Shown here in pieces: positions 15,087 through 24,129 of a stretch of 64,000 nucleotides of DNA; positions within the stretch are counted from its first letter, which is position 1; every line of letters begins with the position of its first letter. The DNA comes from UBA6109 sp035366835 (GTDB lineage: Bacteria > Desulfobacterota > Syntrophia > Syntrophales > UBA6109), in the NCBI GenBank assembly GCA_035366835.1, contig DAOSIS010000011.1, forward strand, positions 1-64,000, given 5' to 3'. The position numbers and the translations under genes are program-made. A model generated the notes under the pieces. That model was not told where the DNA came from. It was given only the letters and a program-made list of their open reading frames with translations, and made no database searches.

Positions 15087-17003
15087 ATGAAGCAGATGCT
15101 GATCAACGCCGTCCACCACGAGCAGAAGCGGATGGCCGTGGTCGATGAGGGGAAGCTCATCGAGTACAACATCCAGATGGCCATCCGGGAGCCCATCACG
15201 GGCAACATCTACAAGGGAACCGTGATGAAGGTGGAGAGAGGCCTGCAGGCGGCCTTCGTGAACCACGGCGGCAAGAAGGACGGCTTCCTCCCCCTGCGGG
15301 ACGTGAGCCCGGAATATTTCGGCGAGGGGAAAGACAACGGGAAAGAGGGGAACTCCCGCCCCAGGCATTCCCTCAAGGTGGGGCAGACGGTGCTCGTCCA
15401 GGTGCTCCGGGAAGTGGGGGAACGCAAGGGCGCCCTGCTGACGACGTACATCTCCCTTCCCGGCCGCTACCTCGTTCTCCTGCCCAACAAGCCGGGAGGC
15501 GGCATCTCCCGCAAGATCGAGGACGAAGAGGACCGCAAGCGGCTCAAGGCGCTGGTGGAGCAGATCAAGGTGGAGGAAGACGCGGGCTTCATCGTCCGCA
15601 CGGCGGGCATGAACCGGACCAAGCAGGAGCTTTCCCGCGATTATCAGCATCTCTGGCGGCTGTGGAAGGAGATCGTCAAGCGCGCCGAGACCACCTGCGC
15701 CCCGGCCCTGATCTACCAGGAAAGCGACTTCGGCGTCCGTTCCGTCCGGGACTACTACACCTCCGAGATCCAGGAGATCCTCGTGGACGAGATGGACACC
15801 TTCCGCAAGGTCCGCGCCTACTGCAAGGCCGTCTCCCCCCGCACCATGAGGATCATCAAGCTCTACAAGGACAAGGTCCCCCTCTTCGACAAGTTCCAGC
15901 TGGAGGATCAGATCAAGGCGATCTACCAGGAGCGCGTGGAACTGCGTTCCGGCGGCCACATCGTCATCAGCCCGACGGAGGCCATGATCACGATCGACGT
16001 CAATTCCGGCAAGGCCTCCCACAAGCGCAACGTCGAGGAGACCGCCTTCAAGACGAACCTCGACGCCGCCGAGGAGATCGCGCGCCAGCTCAGGCTCCGC
16101 GACCTCGGGGGCCTCATCGTCATCGACTTCATCGACATGATGGACCGCAAGAACGTCGCCGAAATCGAAAAGGCGTTCAAGAAGGCGATGAGCGTCGACC
16201 GGGCGCGGGTCCAACTTGCCCACATCTCGAAGTTCGGCATCCTCGAACTGTCGCGCCAGAAGAAGCAATCCACCATCCAGGAGATCAGCTACACCGCCTG
16301 CCCGCACTGCCGCGGCACGGGAACGAGGCCTTCCCTCGAATACGCGGCCCTCGGCGCCCTGCGGAAGATCACGACCCAGGCCGTCAAGGGCACCTACGCC
16401 GCCTTCCGCGTCACCCTTCCGGCTCCCGTCGCCGACTATCTCCTCAATCACAAGCGGAACGAACTGGCGGGGCTGGAATCGACGTACGACATGTCCATTC
16501 ACATCTGCGGAAGTCCGGACATGACCTGGGACGAGATCCGGATCGAGACCACGATCAAGGAAACCCCCGCGGAGATGCCTGTGGAACCGGAGAGACAGCC
16601 CGCCGCCATGGAGAGAGAGGCGGGGACAGAGATGGAAGAGGGGGCGCCGCCGGCCCTCGAGGCGGATCGCACCGCAAAGAAGCCCGAGGAACGGCACGAA
16701 GAACACGCCGGGCAGCAGCCGGAAGGACCGGCCAAGAAGGGCCGCCGGAGATCGCGGCATCGCCGCCGCCGTTCCGGCGCAAAGAAGGCGGAACAGAAGG
16801 CGCCGGAAGAGACCGAACACGCTCCGGGTGCTGTTGTCGCGGTCGAAGCGGCGCCCGTGCCCGCCCTCCGGCCGGAAACGGGACTGCCCGCAGCGGTCCC
16901 TCCCTCTACCGAACCGGCCACGCCGGCGGCGGAGAAGGGACCCCGCGGCGACCGGAACGATCTCCTGAAACTTCTTCAGCAGGCCTTCGACCCGGAGGAT
17001 TGA
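15087..17003 (+). CDS. rng: Ribonuclease G/E family endoribonuclease
   Basis: This protein has 638 residues. ATG 15087 (GGATGG upstream) was chosen over an in-frame ATG at 15042. An S1 domain lies at about residues 35-120 (GNIYKGTVMKVERGLQAAFV), followed by the RNase H-like and DNase I-like catalytic parts with MITIDVNSGK and IDFIDM, which supply the Mg-binding aspartates. The Zn-link is CPHCRGTGTRP. Core length equals RNase G, but a Glu/Pro/Ala-rich tail of about 130 residues contains a strongly basic patch (KKGRRRSRHRRRR), like the RNA-binding tails of RNase E. It takes part in mRNA turnover and rRNA maturation. The gene is convergent with proC. Confidence 0.95.
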   Translation: MKQMLINAVHHEQKRMAVVDEGKLIEYNIQMAIREPITGNIYKGTVMKVERGLQAAFVNHGGKKDGFLPLRDVSPEYFGEGKDNGKEGNSRPRHSLKVGQTVLVQVLREVGERKGALLTTYISLPGRYLVLLPNKPGGGISRKIEDEEDRKRLKALVEQIKVEEDAGFIVRTAGMNRTKQELSRDYQHLWRLWKEIVKRAETTCAPALIYQESDFGVRSVRDYYTSEIQEILVDEMDTFRKVRAYCKAVSPRTMRIIKLYKDKVPLFDKFQLEDQIKAIYQERVELRSGGHIVISPTEAMITIDVNSGKASHKRNVEETAFKTNLDAAEEIARQLRLRDLGGLIVIDFIDMMDRKNVAEIEKAFKKAMSVDRARVQLAHISKFGILELSRQKKQSTIQEISYTACPHCRGTGTRPSLEYAALGALRKITTQAVKGTYAAFRVTLPAPVADYLLNHKRNELAGLESTYDMSIHICGSPDMTWDEIRIETTIKETPAEMPVEPERQPAAMEREAGTEMEEGAPPALEADRTAKKPEERHEEHAGQQPEGPAKKGRRRSRHRRRRSGAKKAEQKAPEETEHAPGAVVAVEAAPVPALRPETGLPAAVPPSTEPATPAAEKGPRGDRNDLLKLLQQAFDPED

Positions 17004-17043
17004 GCGGGCGGGGAGGGAGCGGCCGGGCCGCCCCGGAGCGGGA

Positions 17044-17859
17044 TCAGCGCTTCTTCCCCAGTTCTATCGAACGGAGGGTGGCGGCCTCGACGGCGGAGAT
17101 CAGCGTCGCACGGAGTTTGCCCTCCTCCAGCGCCTTGAGGCCGGCGATCGTGGTCCCGCCCGGAGAGGCGACCACGTCCTTCCACTCCGCGGCGTGCTTG
17201 CCGCTTGTCAGACACAGCTTGGCCGCCCCGAGGATCGTCTGCATCGCAAGTTTCCGCGAGACATCCCGGGAGAGGCCGAGGAGCACGCCGGCATCCGACA
17301 GTGCCTCGATCATGACGAAGACATAGGCGGGCCCGGAACCGCTCAGACCCGTCACGGCATCCATCAGTTCTTCCTTGACGACAGCGGTTGTACCCACGGA
17401 GTTGAAGACGTCCTGCGCCAGATCCAGGTCCTCTTTGGTGACGTTCTTTCCCGCGGCGAGGGCCGTGACCCCTTCGCGAACGAGGGCGGGCACGTTGGGC
17501 ATGGCCCGGATGATCCGGGCACTGCTTCCGAGACCTTCTTCAAGGAGGCTGAGGGGGACGCCGGCCGCGATCGAAATGTAAAGGACGGCGGTGCCGGCGT
17601 CACGAACCGTCGGGAGCACCTCCGCCATGTTCTGAGGTTTCACGGACAGAATCGCCACATCCGCTCCGGCCATGGCCTCCTTGTTGTCCGCCGTGGTCCG
17701 CACGCCGAAAAGGCTCTTCAGTTCGTTCAGCCTCTCCTGCCTCACGTCAGAAACGCAGATGTTCGAAGACAGGGCCACACCGGCCGCGACAATGCCGCCG
17801 ACCAGCGCTCCGCCCATATTTCCGCCTCCGATGACTGCAATCTTCGTCGTCGTGTTCAT
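17044..17859 (-). CDS. proC: Pyrroline-5-carboxylate reductase
   Basis: This 271-residue protein matches the family length. ATG 17859 is preceded by AAAGGAGGT. It reduces 1-pyrroline-5-carboxylate to proline with NAD(P)H in the cytoplasm, the last step of proline synthesis. The N-terminal Rossmann motif is IAVIGGGNMGGALVGGI. The conserved SVKPQN, RAMPNVPALV and the C-terminal signature TGLSGSGPAYVFVMIEALSDAGV are all present, as is SPGGTTIAGL. It is divergent from the hydrolase-yggT-yggU-murJ run; linkage of proC with yggT and yggU is common in bacteria. Confidence 0.97.
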   Translation of the reverse strand: MNTTTKIAVIGGGNMGGALVGGIVAAGVALSSNICVSDVRQERLNELKSLFGVRTTADNKEAMAGADVAILSVKPQNMAEVLPTVRDAGTAVLYISIAAGVPLSLLEEGLGSSARIIRAMPNVPALVREGVTALAAGKNVTKEDLDLAQDVFNSVGTTAVVKEELMDAVTGLSGSGPAYVFVMIEALSDAGVLLGLSRDVSRKLAMQTILGAAKLCLTSGKHAAEWKDVVASPGGTTIAGLKALEEGKLRATLISAVEAATLRSIELGKKR

Positions 17860-18084
17860 TGCGGCTGCCAACCTCCTTTGTCTCGGAATAACCGCGTCAG
17901 CGTGACCCGTTTCCATCGTGGAATCCGGGTTCTCCACCCCGTGCCTATGTGCCCCGATTAGGGCGGTCCTGTCAACAAGTAAATCAGCGGGCATCGGCCT
18001 CCCGCGGGACTGCCGGCCGATTTCCGTTTGCACATCGGTCCGCCGATATGTTAGGCAACAGGCACTATGACCATGGAGAGTGGC

Positions 18085-18861
18085 ATGATCCGCACCTTCG
18101 CCGTCGAAGGACAAACCATCGCCTGCAGGGTGGAGCTTCGTCAGGACGCTTCCCGCGGGCGGTCGCTCGTCTTCCTCCACGGGTCGAGCGGCGATCACAC
18201 GATCTGGGCGCGCCAGTACGGCCCGCTGAGAGGTCTCTACAACATCGCCGTACCCGATTTCCCCGGACACGGCGCCTCCGCGGGGGAAGTTCCGGAGGAC
18301 ATCGGCGGACACCTCCCCTGGCTGAAGGGACTGTTCGGGAATCTGCTCTTCGAGAAACCGGTTCTCGTCGGCCACTCCATGGGCGCGGCCGTCGCGCTCG
18401 CCTTTGCGCTGCGCCATGGAGAGAAGCTCGGGGGAATCGTCCTCGTCGGCGGTGGGGCGAAGATGCCGGTCAACCCGATGATCCTGACGGGCCTCAAGAC
18501 CGATCCCGCGGCAATCGTCGCCATGATCCCGCGCTTCGCCGTCGCCAGGAAGAACCGCGAGCGCATCGGCTCGGTCCTCGCCGGAAGGCTTTCGGTTTTC
18601 CGGACGGACACGCTCTACAGGAATCTCGCCGCCTGCAGCCGCTTCGACGTCACGGCGGAGGCCGGCGACATCCGCGTCCCTTCGTTGATCGTCTGTGGAG
18701 CGGAAGACAAGATGACGCCGCCTGCTCTGTCGCAGGATTTGGAAAAGCGGATCCCGGGCGCCCGGCTGGAGCTGATCGAAAACGCAGGGCACTTCGCCAT
18801 GATGGAGGAGCCGGAGGCATTCAACGGGATTCTGCGCGCCTTCGTCGACGCCCTCGTCTGA
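18085..18861 (+). CDS. Alpha/beta hydrolase
   Basis: This protein has 258 residues from ATG 18085, which has GGAGAG seven bases upstream; an in-frame ATG at 18067 would add six residues. The fold elements are an oxyanion region FLHGSSGDHTIW, nucleophile elbow GHSMGAA (Ser), the acid Asp in GAEDKMTPP and the catalytic His in NAGHFAMMEEP. No signal peptide is seen, so it is cytoplasmic. Substrate specificity cannot be read from sequence. It heads a tight colinear run with yggT, yggU, murJ and a DnaJ-like gene. Confidence 0.88.
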   Translation: MIRTFAVEGQTIACRVELRQDASRGRSLVFLHGSSGDHTIWARQYGPLRGLYNIAVPDFPGHGASAGEVPEDIGGHLPWLKGLFGNLLFEKPVLVGHSMGAAVALAFALRHGEKLGGIVLVGGGAKMPVNPMILTGLKTDPAAIVAMIPRFAVARKNRERIGSVLAGRLSVFRTDTLYRNLAACSRFDVTAEAGDIRVPSLIVCGAEDKMTPPALSQDLEKRIPGARLELIENAGHFAMMEEPEAFNGILRAFVDALV

Positions 18862-18882
18862 CCTCATCGGAGGATGGAATCC

Positions 18883-19182
18883 ATGTTCGTCCTGGGAAAC
18901 TTCATTGCCGCCACGGCCAAGATTCTCGATCTCTTGCTGACGTTGTACCTGTGGGTCATCATCATCCGGGCGATCCTGTCCTGGGTGAATCCCGATCCCT
19001 ACAATCCCATTGTCCGGCTGCTGTACCAGGTGACCGAGCCGGTCCTCGATGCCATCCGGCGGCGGCTCCCCATCGGCGGCTTCGGCATCGACTTTTCGCC
19101 GGTCATCGTGATCCTGGTCATCCTGTTTCTTCAGCAGTTCCTCGTTCAGACCCTGATCGAGTTCGCGGTGCGCATGCGGTAG
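18883..19182 (+). CDS. YggT family membrane protein
   Basis: This protein has 99 residues. ATG 18883 was chosen because GGAGG sits nine bases before it; the ATG at 18874 overlaps that site. Two hydrophobic segments (about 5-35 and 70-92) surround the family motif IRAILSWVNPDPYNPIVRLL and VTEPVLDAIRRRLP. YggT-family proteins affect cell division, osmotic tolerance or thylakoid organisation in other species; exact role unknown. Position beside yggU and near proC is conserved. Confidence 0.92.
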   Translation: MFVLGNFIAATAKILDLLLTLYLWVIIIRAILSWVNPDPYNPIVRLLYQVTEPVLDAIRRRLPIGGFGIDFSPVIVILVILFLQQFLVQTLIEFAVRMR

Positions 19183-19201
19183 CGGAGGCGAAGGAAGCGA
19201 C

Positions 19202-19522
19202 ATGCCGGAAATCGGCGAGTTGGAAGTCCATCAGACGGAAAAGGGTGCATCTTTTCAAGTCCAGGTCGTCCCGCGGGCAAGCCGGACGGAAGTCGCCGGA
19301 CTTCACGGAAACGCCCTGAAACTGAGGGTGGCAGCCCCGCCGGTGGAGGGAAAGGCCAATGAGGAGATCGTCCGATTCCTCGCCGGCCTTCTCGGTCTGC
19401 GGAAAGCGGATGTGTCCATCACCGCCGGCCTGACGTCGAAGAGAAAGACCGTGCTCGTCAGGGGCACGACGGCGAAGGACCTGCGCTCCGCCCTGGTACC
19501 GCAGCAATCGCTCTGGGAATGA
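19202..19522 (+). CDS. DUF167 family protein (YggU)
   Basis: This small soluble protein has 106 residues. Motifs are VQVVPRASRTEVAGLHG, LRVAAPPVEGKANEEIV and TSKRKTVLVRG, which define DUF167. The structure is known for family members but the function is not. It starts 20 bases after yggT on the same strand, in the usual yggT-yggU order. Confidence 0.93.
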   Translation: MPEIGELEVHQTEKGASFQVQVVPRASRTEVAGLHGNALKLRVAAPPVEGKANEEIVRFLAGLLGLRKADVSITAGLTSKRKTVLVRGTTAKDLRSALVPQQSLWE

Positions 19523-19541
19523 AAGGACCTTCTGAGGGGAA

Positions 19542-21161
19542 ATGACGGAAGCCGTCCGGACGGGAAGCGAGAATGCGAAGGTGGCCAGGGCCGCCGGCGT
19601 CGTCGGGGCCGCGACGATGCTCTCGCGCGTTTTCGGCTTTCTGCGGGACATGGTCGTCGCCGCCTTCTTCGGTGCGGGTTTGACGACGGACGCCTTCTTC
19701 GTCGCCTTCCGCATCCCCAACATGCTGCGCAGGCTGCTCGCGGAAGGTTCGCTGACGGTCTCCTTCGTCCCTGTTTTCACGGAGTACCTCAACCGCCGGT
19801 CGAAGCCGGAGGCGCTGGAGCTGGCGAATATCGCCTTCACGCTCCTCTCGATCCTCCTTGCCGCCGTGTCCGTGCTGGGCGTTCTTCTTTCACCGTTCAT
19901 CGTCACGGTCATGGCGCCCGGCTTCTCGCGTTCCCCTGAGCAATACGAACTCGCCGTCTTCCTCACGCGGTTCATGTTCCCCTACATCCTTCTCATCTCG
20001 CTCGTCGCGCTGTGCATGGGCATCCTCAATTCGCTCCGTCATTTCGCGGCGCCGGCGCTGTCGCCCGTCGTTCTGAACCTCTGCATGATCATCGCCGCGC
20101 TTTCGCTCCGCGACTTCTTCCGGGAACCCATCACCGCGCTGGCGGTCGGCGTCATGGCCGGGGGCGTCCTGCAGCTTGCCATGCAATGGCCCTTCCTCGT
20201 GCGGCTCGGCGTGAATTTGAAGCCCGCCTTCGCCTTCCGCCACCCCGGCATCCGGCAGATGGCCCTTCTCTTTCTGCCCGCCTTCTTCGGGGCGGCGATC
20301 TACCAGATCAACATCTTCATCGGGACGATCCTGGCCTCGCTGCTGCCGACGGGAAGCGTCTCCTATCTGTACTACGCCGACCGGGTCGTCGAACTGCCCC
20401 TCGGCGTATTCGCCATCGCCGTGGGAACGGCGGCGCTGCCCAGCCTCTCCGGACAGGTCGCCCAAGGGCTCACCGAAGAATTCAAACGAACGATCTCGTT
20501 CTCGCTTCGCCTCATCCTCTTCGTCACGATTCCCGCAACCGTGGCGCTCATCGTCCTCCGTGAGCCGATCATCTCCGTCCTTTTCCAGCGGGGGCACTTC
20601 GGCGCGGACGCCACGGCGCTCACGGCGCAGGCGTTGCTGTACTACGCCCTCGGCCTCTGGGCCTTCTCCACGATTCGCGTCATCGTGTCCGCATTCTATG
20701 CCCTGCAGGACACGAAGCTTCCGATGCGGGCCGCCGCGGTCGCCCTCGTCGTCAACGTGGCGGCGAGCGTGATCCTGATGATCCCTCTCCGCCACGGCGG
20801 GCTTGCCCTCGCCACATCGATCGCCTCCGCCGCCAACGTGGCGATCCTGGCGGTCGTGCTGAGACGCCGGATCGGGCCTTTCCTCGGCAGCGCCTTCCTG
20901 CCCTCGCTGGGAAGGACGGCAGCCGCATCGGCCGTCATGGCGGGCTGCATCGGGATCGTCTGGTTTCTTTTGCCCTGGAACGCAGAGGCCGCCATCGGCG
21001 GGCGGCTGGCGGCGCTCGCCGCCTATATCGGCGGCGGCGGCATCGCCTTCGCCACCGCCGCATACCTTGTCCGCTGCACGGAGATGATGGAGATCCTCCG
21101 CATCGTCCGGACAAGAATGGGAAAACGACAGACGATGCGGCAACAACGAGGAGACCGATGA
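19542..21161 (+). CDS. murJ: Lipid II flippase MurJ
   Basis: This 539-residue inner-membrane protein has about 14 hydrophobic segments. It moves lipid II across the membrane for peptidoglycan synthesis. Family signatures are MLSRVFGFLRDMVVAAFFGAG, TDAFFVAFRIPNMLRRLLAEG and SFVPVFTEY at the N-terminus, the substrate-cavity arginines among them, and the central YLYYADRVVELPLGVFAIA segment. Start 19542 has GAGGGG upstream. The stop overlaps the start of the next gene by four bases (ATGA), so the two are coupled. Confidence 0.96.
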   Translation: MTEAVRTGSENAKVARAAGVVGAATMLSRVFGFLRDMVVAAFFGAGLTTDAFFVAFRIPNMLRRLLAEGSLTVSFVPVFTEYLNRRSKPEALELANIAFTLLSILLAAVSVLGVLLSPFIVTVMAPGFSRSPEQYELAVFLTRFMFPYILLISLVALCMGILNSLRHFAAPALSPVVLNLCMIIAALSLRDFFREPITALAVGVMAGGVLQLAMQWPFLVRLGVNLKPAFAFRHPGIRQMALLFLPAFFGAAIYQINIFIGTILASLLPTGSVSYLYYADRVVELPLGVFAIAVGTAALPSLSGQVAQGLTEEFKRTISFSLRLILFVTIPATVALIVLREPIISVLFQRGHFGADATALTAQALLYYALGLWAFSTIRVIVSAFYALQDTKLPMRAAAVALVVNVAASVILMIPLRHGGLALATSIASAANVAILAVVLRRRIGPFLGSAFLPSLGRTAAASAVMAGCIGIVWFLLPWNAEAAIGGRLAALAAYIGGGGIAFATAAYLVRCTEMMEILRIVRTRMGKRQTMRQQRGDR

Positions 21162-21988
21162 AAGACTACTACCGGATACTGGGCGTCCCGCGAAGCGCCG
21201 ATGAAAGCGAGATCAAGAAGGCCTATCGGACGCTCGCCCTCCGGTATCACCCCGACCGGAACCCCGGCGACCGGCAGGCGGAGGAGCGATTCAAAAACAT
21301 CGCCGAGGCCTACGGCGTCCTGACCGACCCGGAAAAACGCCGCCTGTTCGACCTGTCTTCGGAAAGCGGCGCATCGCCGGGAGGGCAGGGCGGCTTCACG
21401 TACAAGCCGGAGGACATCTTCCGCGACGTCTTCCGCAATCCTCGGGACAGCGAATTCCTGCACGAGCTGAGAAAAGAATTCGAGCGCCATGGTTTCCGCT
21501 TCGACGACAGATACATCCGCAACATTTTCTTCTCCGGGACGGGCTTTTTCTTCGCGGGCGTTTTCTTCGGCGGGCCCTTCGGGTTCCGCAAAGCCGACGA
21601 CGGCGACCGCGTCACCTTCTCCGCGGGTTCGCGGAAGACGGTCGATTCCTCCCGCGACCAGCCGAAAGGCCTGCTGGGAACGGTGGTCAACAGGATCGGA
21701 AGTCTCTTCGCCGGCCGGCCTCCGGCAACGGCGCGGGCCCGGGCAGAGGGCGAAGGCGACATCCGCTACACCATCCTCATTTCCGCCGAAGACGCCGCCC
21801 GGGGGAAACCGGTCCTCCTGTCCTATCCGAACAACGGCGGGGTTCAGAGGCTTTCGGTCACGGTGCCGCCAGGGGTCAGGCAGGGAACGAAACTGCGCGT
21901 CCGCAACCGCGGAAACCTCAGGGAGGATGGCACCAGGGGAGACCTCTTTCTGGAGGTACGCATCGGCCCGGCCCGGAAGTCCTCCTGA
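21158..21988 (+). CDS. DnaJ-domain co-chaperone-like protein
   Basis: This protein has 276 residues. The J domain occupies residues 1-65 (DYYRILGVPRSADESEIKKA, HPD at about 32-34), as in DnaJ partners of DnaK. There is no zinc-finger region. The middle is glycine- and phenylalanine-rich with a short hydrophobic stretch (FSGTGFFFAGVFFGGPFG), and the C-terminus is a single substrate-binding-like beta domain (DIRYTILISAEDAARGK, VTVPPGVRQGTKLRVRNRG). It resembles CbpA-like or short DnaJ proteins rather than canonical DnaJ. It is translationally coupled to murJ. Confidence 0.9.
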   Translation: MKDYYRILGVPRSADESEIKKAYRTLALRYHPDRNPGDRQAEERFKNIAEAYGVLTDPEKRRLFDLSSESGASPGGQGGFTYKPEDIFRDVFRNPRDSEFLHELRKEFERHGFRFDDRYIRNIFFSGTGFFFAGVFFGGPFGFRKADDGDRVTFSAGSRKTVDSSRDQPKGLLGTVVNRIGSLFAGRPPATARARAEGEGDIRYTILISAEDAARGKPVLLSYPNNGGVQRLSVTVPPGVRQGTKLRVRNRGNLREDGTRGDLFLEVRIGPARKSS

Positions 21989-22001
21989 AGGGCGAAAAAG
22001 G

Positions 22002-22021
22002 TTTGACTTCAAGAGGTCAAA
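22002..22021. promoter_or_regulatory. Inverted repeat upstream of serS
   Basis: TTTGAC and GTCAAA are separated by eight bases in the 86-base gap before serS. It could be an operator or a weak hairpin. The spacing differs from the FNR/HcpR site at 6475, so I do not assign it to that regulator. Confidence 0.3.
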
Positions 22022-22074
22022 GTGGTAGGGGGTTTTTCCCTGCTGAAACCGTGACATAACGAAAGGGTTGTCCC

Positions 22075-23361
22075 ATGCTGGACATCAGAATCTTACGGCA
22101 GAATCTTGACCTCGTCCGCAGAAAGATGCAGGAGCGCGGGCAAAAGATCGACCTCGACGCTTTTGCGGCGCTCGACGGCAAGAGACGGGACATCCTCCAG
22201 GAAGTGGAGGCCCTGCGCAACGAACGCAATACCGTCTCCAAGGAGATCGGGGAAAAGAAGAAACGCAAGGAGGACGCCTCGGCCATCATCGCGAGGATGG
22301 GCGAGGTTTCGGCCCGGATCAAGGTGCTCGAAGACGCGCTGAATCAGGCGGAGGAGGATCTGCGGAACCTGCTGCTCACGATCCCCAATCTGCCGCACGA
22401 GTCCGTCGTCTGCGGGGCGGGCTCCGAGGACAACCCGGTTATCCGGTCCTGGGGCGAAAAACCGGCCTTCGACTTCAAACCCAGGCCGCACTGGGAGATC
22501 GGCGAGAGCCTGCGGATTCTCGATTTCGCCTGCGGCGCGAAGATCACGGGGGCGCGCTTTACGCTCTACCGCGGCCTCGGCGCATTGCTCGAACGGGCGA
22601 TCATCAACTTCATGCTGGATCTGCACACCTCCGAGCACGGTTACACGGAGGTGCTGACGCCCTTCATGGTGAACCGCGCCAGCATGACGGGAACGGGCCA
22701 GCTGCCGAAGTTCGAAGAAGACCTCTTCCGGGTGGACAAGACGGATTACTTCCTGATCCCGACGGCGGAAGTCCCGGTGACGAATATCCACCGCGACGAA
22801 ATCCTCGCCGAGAAGGATCTGCCCGTGCGCTACGTCGCTTACTCGCCCTGCTTCCGGGCGGAGGCCGGTTCCTACGGAAAGGACACGCGCGGCCTCATCC
22901 GGCAACACCAGTTCAACAAGGTGGAGATGGTGAAGTTCACGGTGCCGGAGAACTCCTATGACGAACTGGAGAAGCTGACGGCCAACGCCGAGGAAGTGCT
23001 CAGGAGGCTGGGGATCCCCTTCCGGACGGTGAGCCTCTGTACGGCCGACCTGGGCTTCTCCGCGGCGAAGACCTACGACGTCGAGGCCTGGATGCCCGGC
23101 CAGGACGCCTACCGGGAGATCTCCTCGTGCAGCAACTTCGAGGATTTCCAGGCGCGGCGCGCATCGATCCGCTTCCGCCGGGGGGAACAGGGCAAGGTCG
23201 AGTTCGTGCACACACTCAACGGCTCGGGTCTCGCCGTGGGAAGGACCGTCGTCGCGGTCCTCGAGAACGGCCAGCAGGCCGATGGCAGCGTCCTGATTCC
23301 GGAGGCGCTGCGTTCGTACATGAAAGGAATTGACAGGATTCCACCCGCAAGGGTAGCATGA
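22075..23361 (+). CDS. serS: Seryl-tRNA synthetase
   Basis: This 428-residue protein matches the bacterial length. The N-terminal coiled-coil arm (residues about 30-105) that holds the long variable arm of tRNA-Ser is followed by the class II catalytic core: motif 2 FRAEAGSYGKDTRGLIRQHQF and motif 3 GSGLAVGRTVVAVLENGQ. Start 22075 is preceded by AAAGGG. Two tRNA-Ser genes follow directly, so the enzyme and its substrates are neighbours. Confidence 0.97.
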   Translation: MLDIRILRQNLDLVRRKMQERGQKIDLDAFAALDGKRRDILQEVEALRNERNTVSKEIGEKKKRKEDASAIIARMGEVSARIKVLEDALNQAEEDLRNLLLTIPNLPHESVVCGAGSEDNPVIRSWGEKPAFDFKPRPHWEIGESLRILDFACGAKITGARFTLYRGLGALLERAIINFMLDLHTSEHGYTEVLTPFMVNRASMTGTGQLPKFEEDLFRVDKTDYFLIPTAEVPVTNIHRDEILAEKDLPVRYVAYSPCFRAEAGSYGKDTRGLIRQHQFNKVEMVKFTVPENSYDELEKLTANAEEVLRRLGIPFRTVSLCTADLGFSAAKTYDVEAWMPGQDAYREISSCSNFEDFQARRASIRFRRGEQGKVEFVHTLNGSGLAVGRTVVAVLENGQQADGSVLIPEALRSYMKGIDRIPPARVA

Positions 23362-23380
23362 CCGGTCAGCGGACATCGAC

Positions 23381-23466
23381 GGAGGGATGGCCGAGTGGTC
23401 TATGGCGGCGGTCTTGAAAACCGCAGACCGAAAGGTTCGCGGGTTCGAATCCTGCTCCCTCCGCCA
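23381..23466 (+). tRNA. tRNA-Ser (anticodon TGA)
   Basis: A 7-bp acceptor stem GGAGGGA/TCCCTCC with G discriminator and encoded CCA. The anticodon loop CTTGAAA lies at 23413-23419 with anticodon TGA at 23415-23417. The long variable arm and GGTTCGAATCC T arm are typical of tRNA-Ser. Confidence 0.96.
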
Positions 23467-23569
23467 GGATACTACGATGGAAAGGATGTGCCTCTGCGAA
23501 GTTTCCTGATGGCAAGCGGGAAGCGGCTTCGGGGGAAGCGGAGAGGAGTCGCATCCTCGTCGACCACGC

Positions 23570-23664
23570 GGAGAGATGGCTGAGTGGCCGAAAGCGATCG
23601 CCTGCTAAGCGATTGTACGCCCCTTAAAGGTGTACCGCGGGTTCAAATCCCGCTCTCTCCGCCA
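23570..23664 (+). tRNA. tRNA-Ser (anticodon GCT)
   Basis: Acceptor GGAGAGA/TCTCTCC plus GCCA. The anticodon loop CTGCTAA has anticodon GCT at 23604-23606. It has a long class II variable arm and T arm GGTTCAAATCC. Confidence 0.96.
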
Positions 23665-23677
23665 TATTGAACAGAAC

Positions 23678-23754
23678 GCGCCCATAGCTCAGCTGGATAG
23701 AGCGTCGGACTACGAATCCGAAGGCCGCAGGTTCGACTCCTGCCGGGCGCGCCA
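23678..23754 (+). tRNA. tRNA-Arg (anticodon ACG)
   Basis: 77 bases including encoded CCA; acceptor GCGCCCA with CGGGCGC (one A.C mismatch). The anticodon loop CTACGAA has anticodon ACG, and the T arm is AGGTTCGACTCCT. Its 3' half from about 23725 onwards is duplicated at 25190, marking an integration or duplication event. Confidence 0.96.
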
Positions 23755-23815
23755 AAACCAACAGGGGGTTCCGTGATTCATCGCGGGACCCCCTGTTTCT
23801 TTTCGGCTGAGGGGT
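23725..23815 (+). repeat. Direct repeat, left copy: tRNA-Arg 3' end plus terminator
   Basis: About 91 bases, from the T arm of tRNA-Arg (CCGCAGGTTCGACTCC) through its CCA end, the terminator hairpin and GCTGAGGGGT, recur with a few changes at 25190-25279. Duplication of a tRNA 3' end is the usual mark of site-specific integration by a tyrosine recombinase. Confidence 0.88.
23759..23803 (+). terminator. Terminator of the tRNA cluster
   Basis: The stem ACAGGGGGTTCC / GGGACCCCCTGT is followed by TTCTTTTC, directly after tRNA-Arg. A shortened copy (four instead of five G/C pairs) stands at 25225-25267 in the right-hand repeat. Confidence 0.85.
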
Positions 23816-23864
23816 GGATGGCTCAATGCGGGGAGCTTCGGGCCGACTTGTTCGATTGGTTCTC

Positions 23865-24077
23865 TTACCCGCGTTCCATATGGTTCTTCGTATCTTCGGT
23901 AGAACGTGCAGAAGCAATCATCGAATCCGCCACTATTTCGTCTGTTTCAGTTGTTTGCCCCGCAGATACTGTCTTTGCGTTTCTTGCTGCCGTGCGTTGT
24001 GCCAGCTTTTCCATCTTTTTATTCCGCTTGGCGTTTTCTCTCTGACGTTTCTCAAATGTATATTTTGACCGAACCAT
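23865..24077 (-). CDS. Small basic hypothetical protein
   Basis: This 70-residue protein starts at ATG 24077 with GGGAGG eight bases upstream. The N-terminal half is strongly charged (KYTFEKRQRENAKRNKKMEK), and the rest is polar without membrane or Cys motifs. Similar short Lys/Arg/Glu-rich proteins occur beside cold-shock genes in related bacteria, but I cannot assign a function. It lies downstream of the csp gene on the same strand, behind a terminator. Confidence 0.55.
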   Translation of the reverse strand: MVRSKYTFEKRQRENAKRNKKMEKLAQRTAARNAKTVSAGQTTETDEIVADSMIASARSTEDTKNHMERG

Positions 24078-24129
24078 GATCAACCCTCCCCATTATGCTC
24101 TTTTCAGTCCTGTTACTTGGCATAAATGA

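Noticed and set aside
14949..16820. A 623-codon open frame on the minus strand
   Set aside because: It is antisense to RNase G/E, which carries all expected motifs; the shadow has biased Leu/Arg/Asp composition and no start site.
17862..19203. Upstream extension of the proC reading frame to a 719-codon frame
   Set aside because: The extension runs antisense through the hydrolase and yggT genes. proC has a strong ribosome-binding site at 17859.
22002..22021. A second HcpR operator before serS
   Set aside because: The arms TTTGAC/GTCAAA are spaced by eight bases rather than four, and serS is not an expected target; kept only as an unspecified inverted repeat.
23766..24068. Two overlapping plus-strand frames after the tRNA cluster
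   Set aside because: They run through the tRNA terminator and oppose the small basic protein, which has a good ribosome-binding site; their composition shows no domain.
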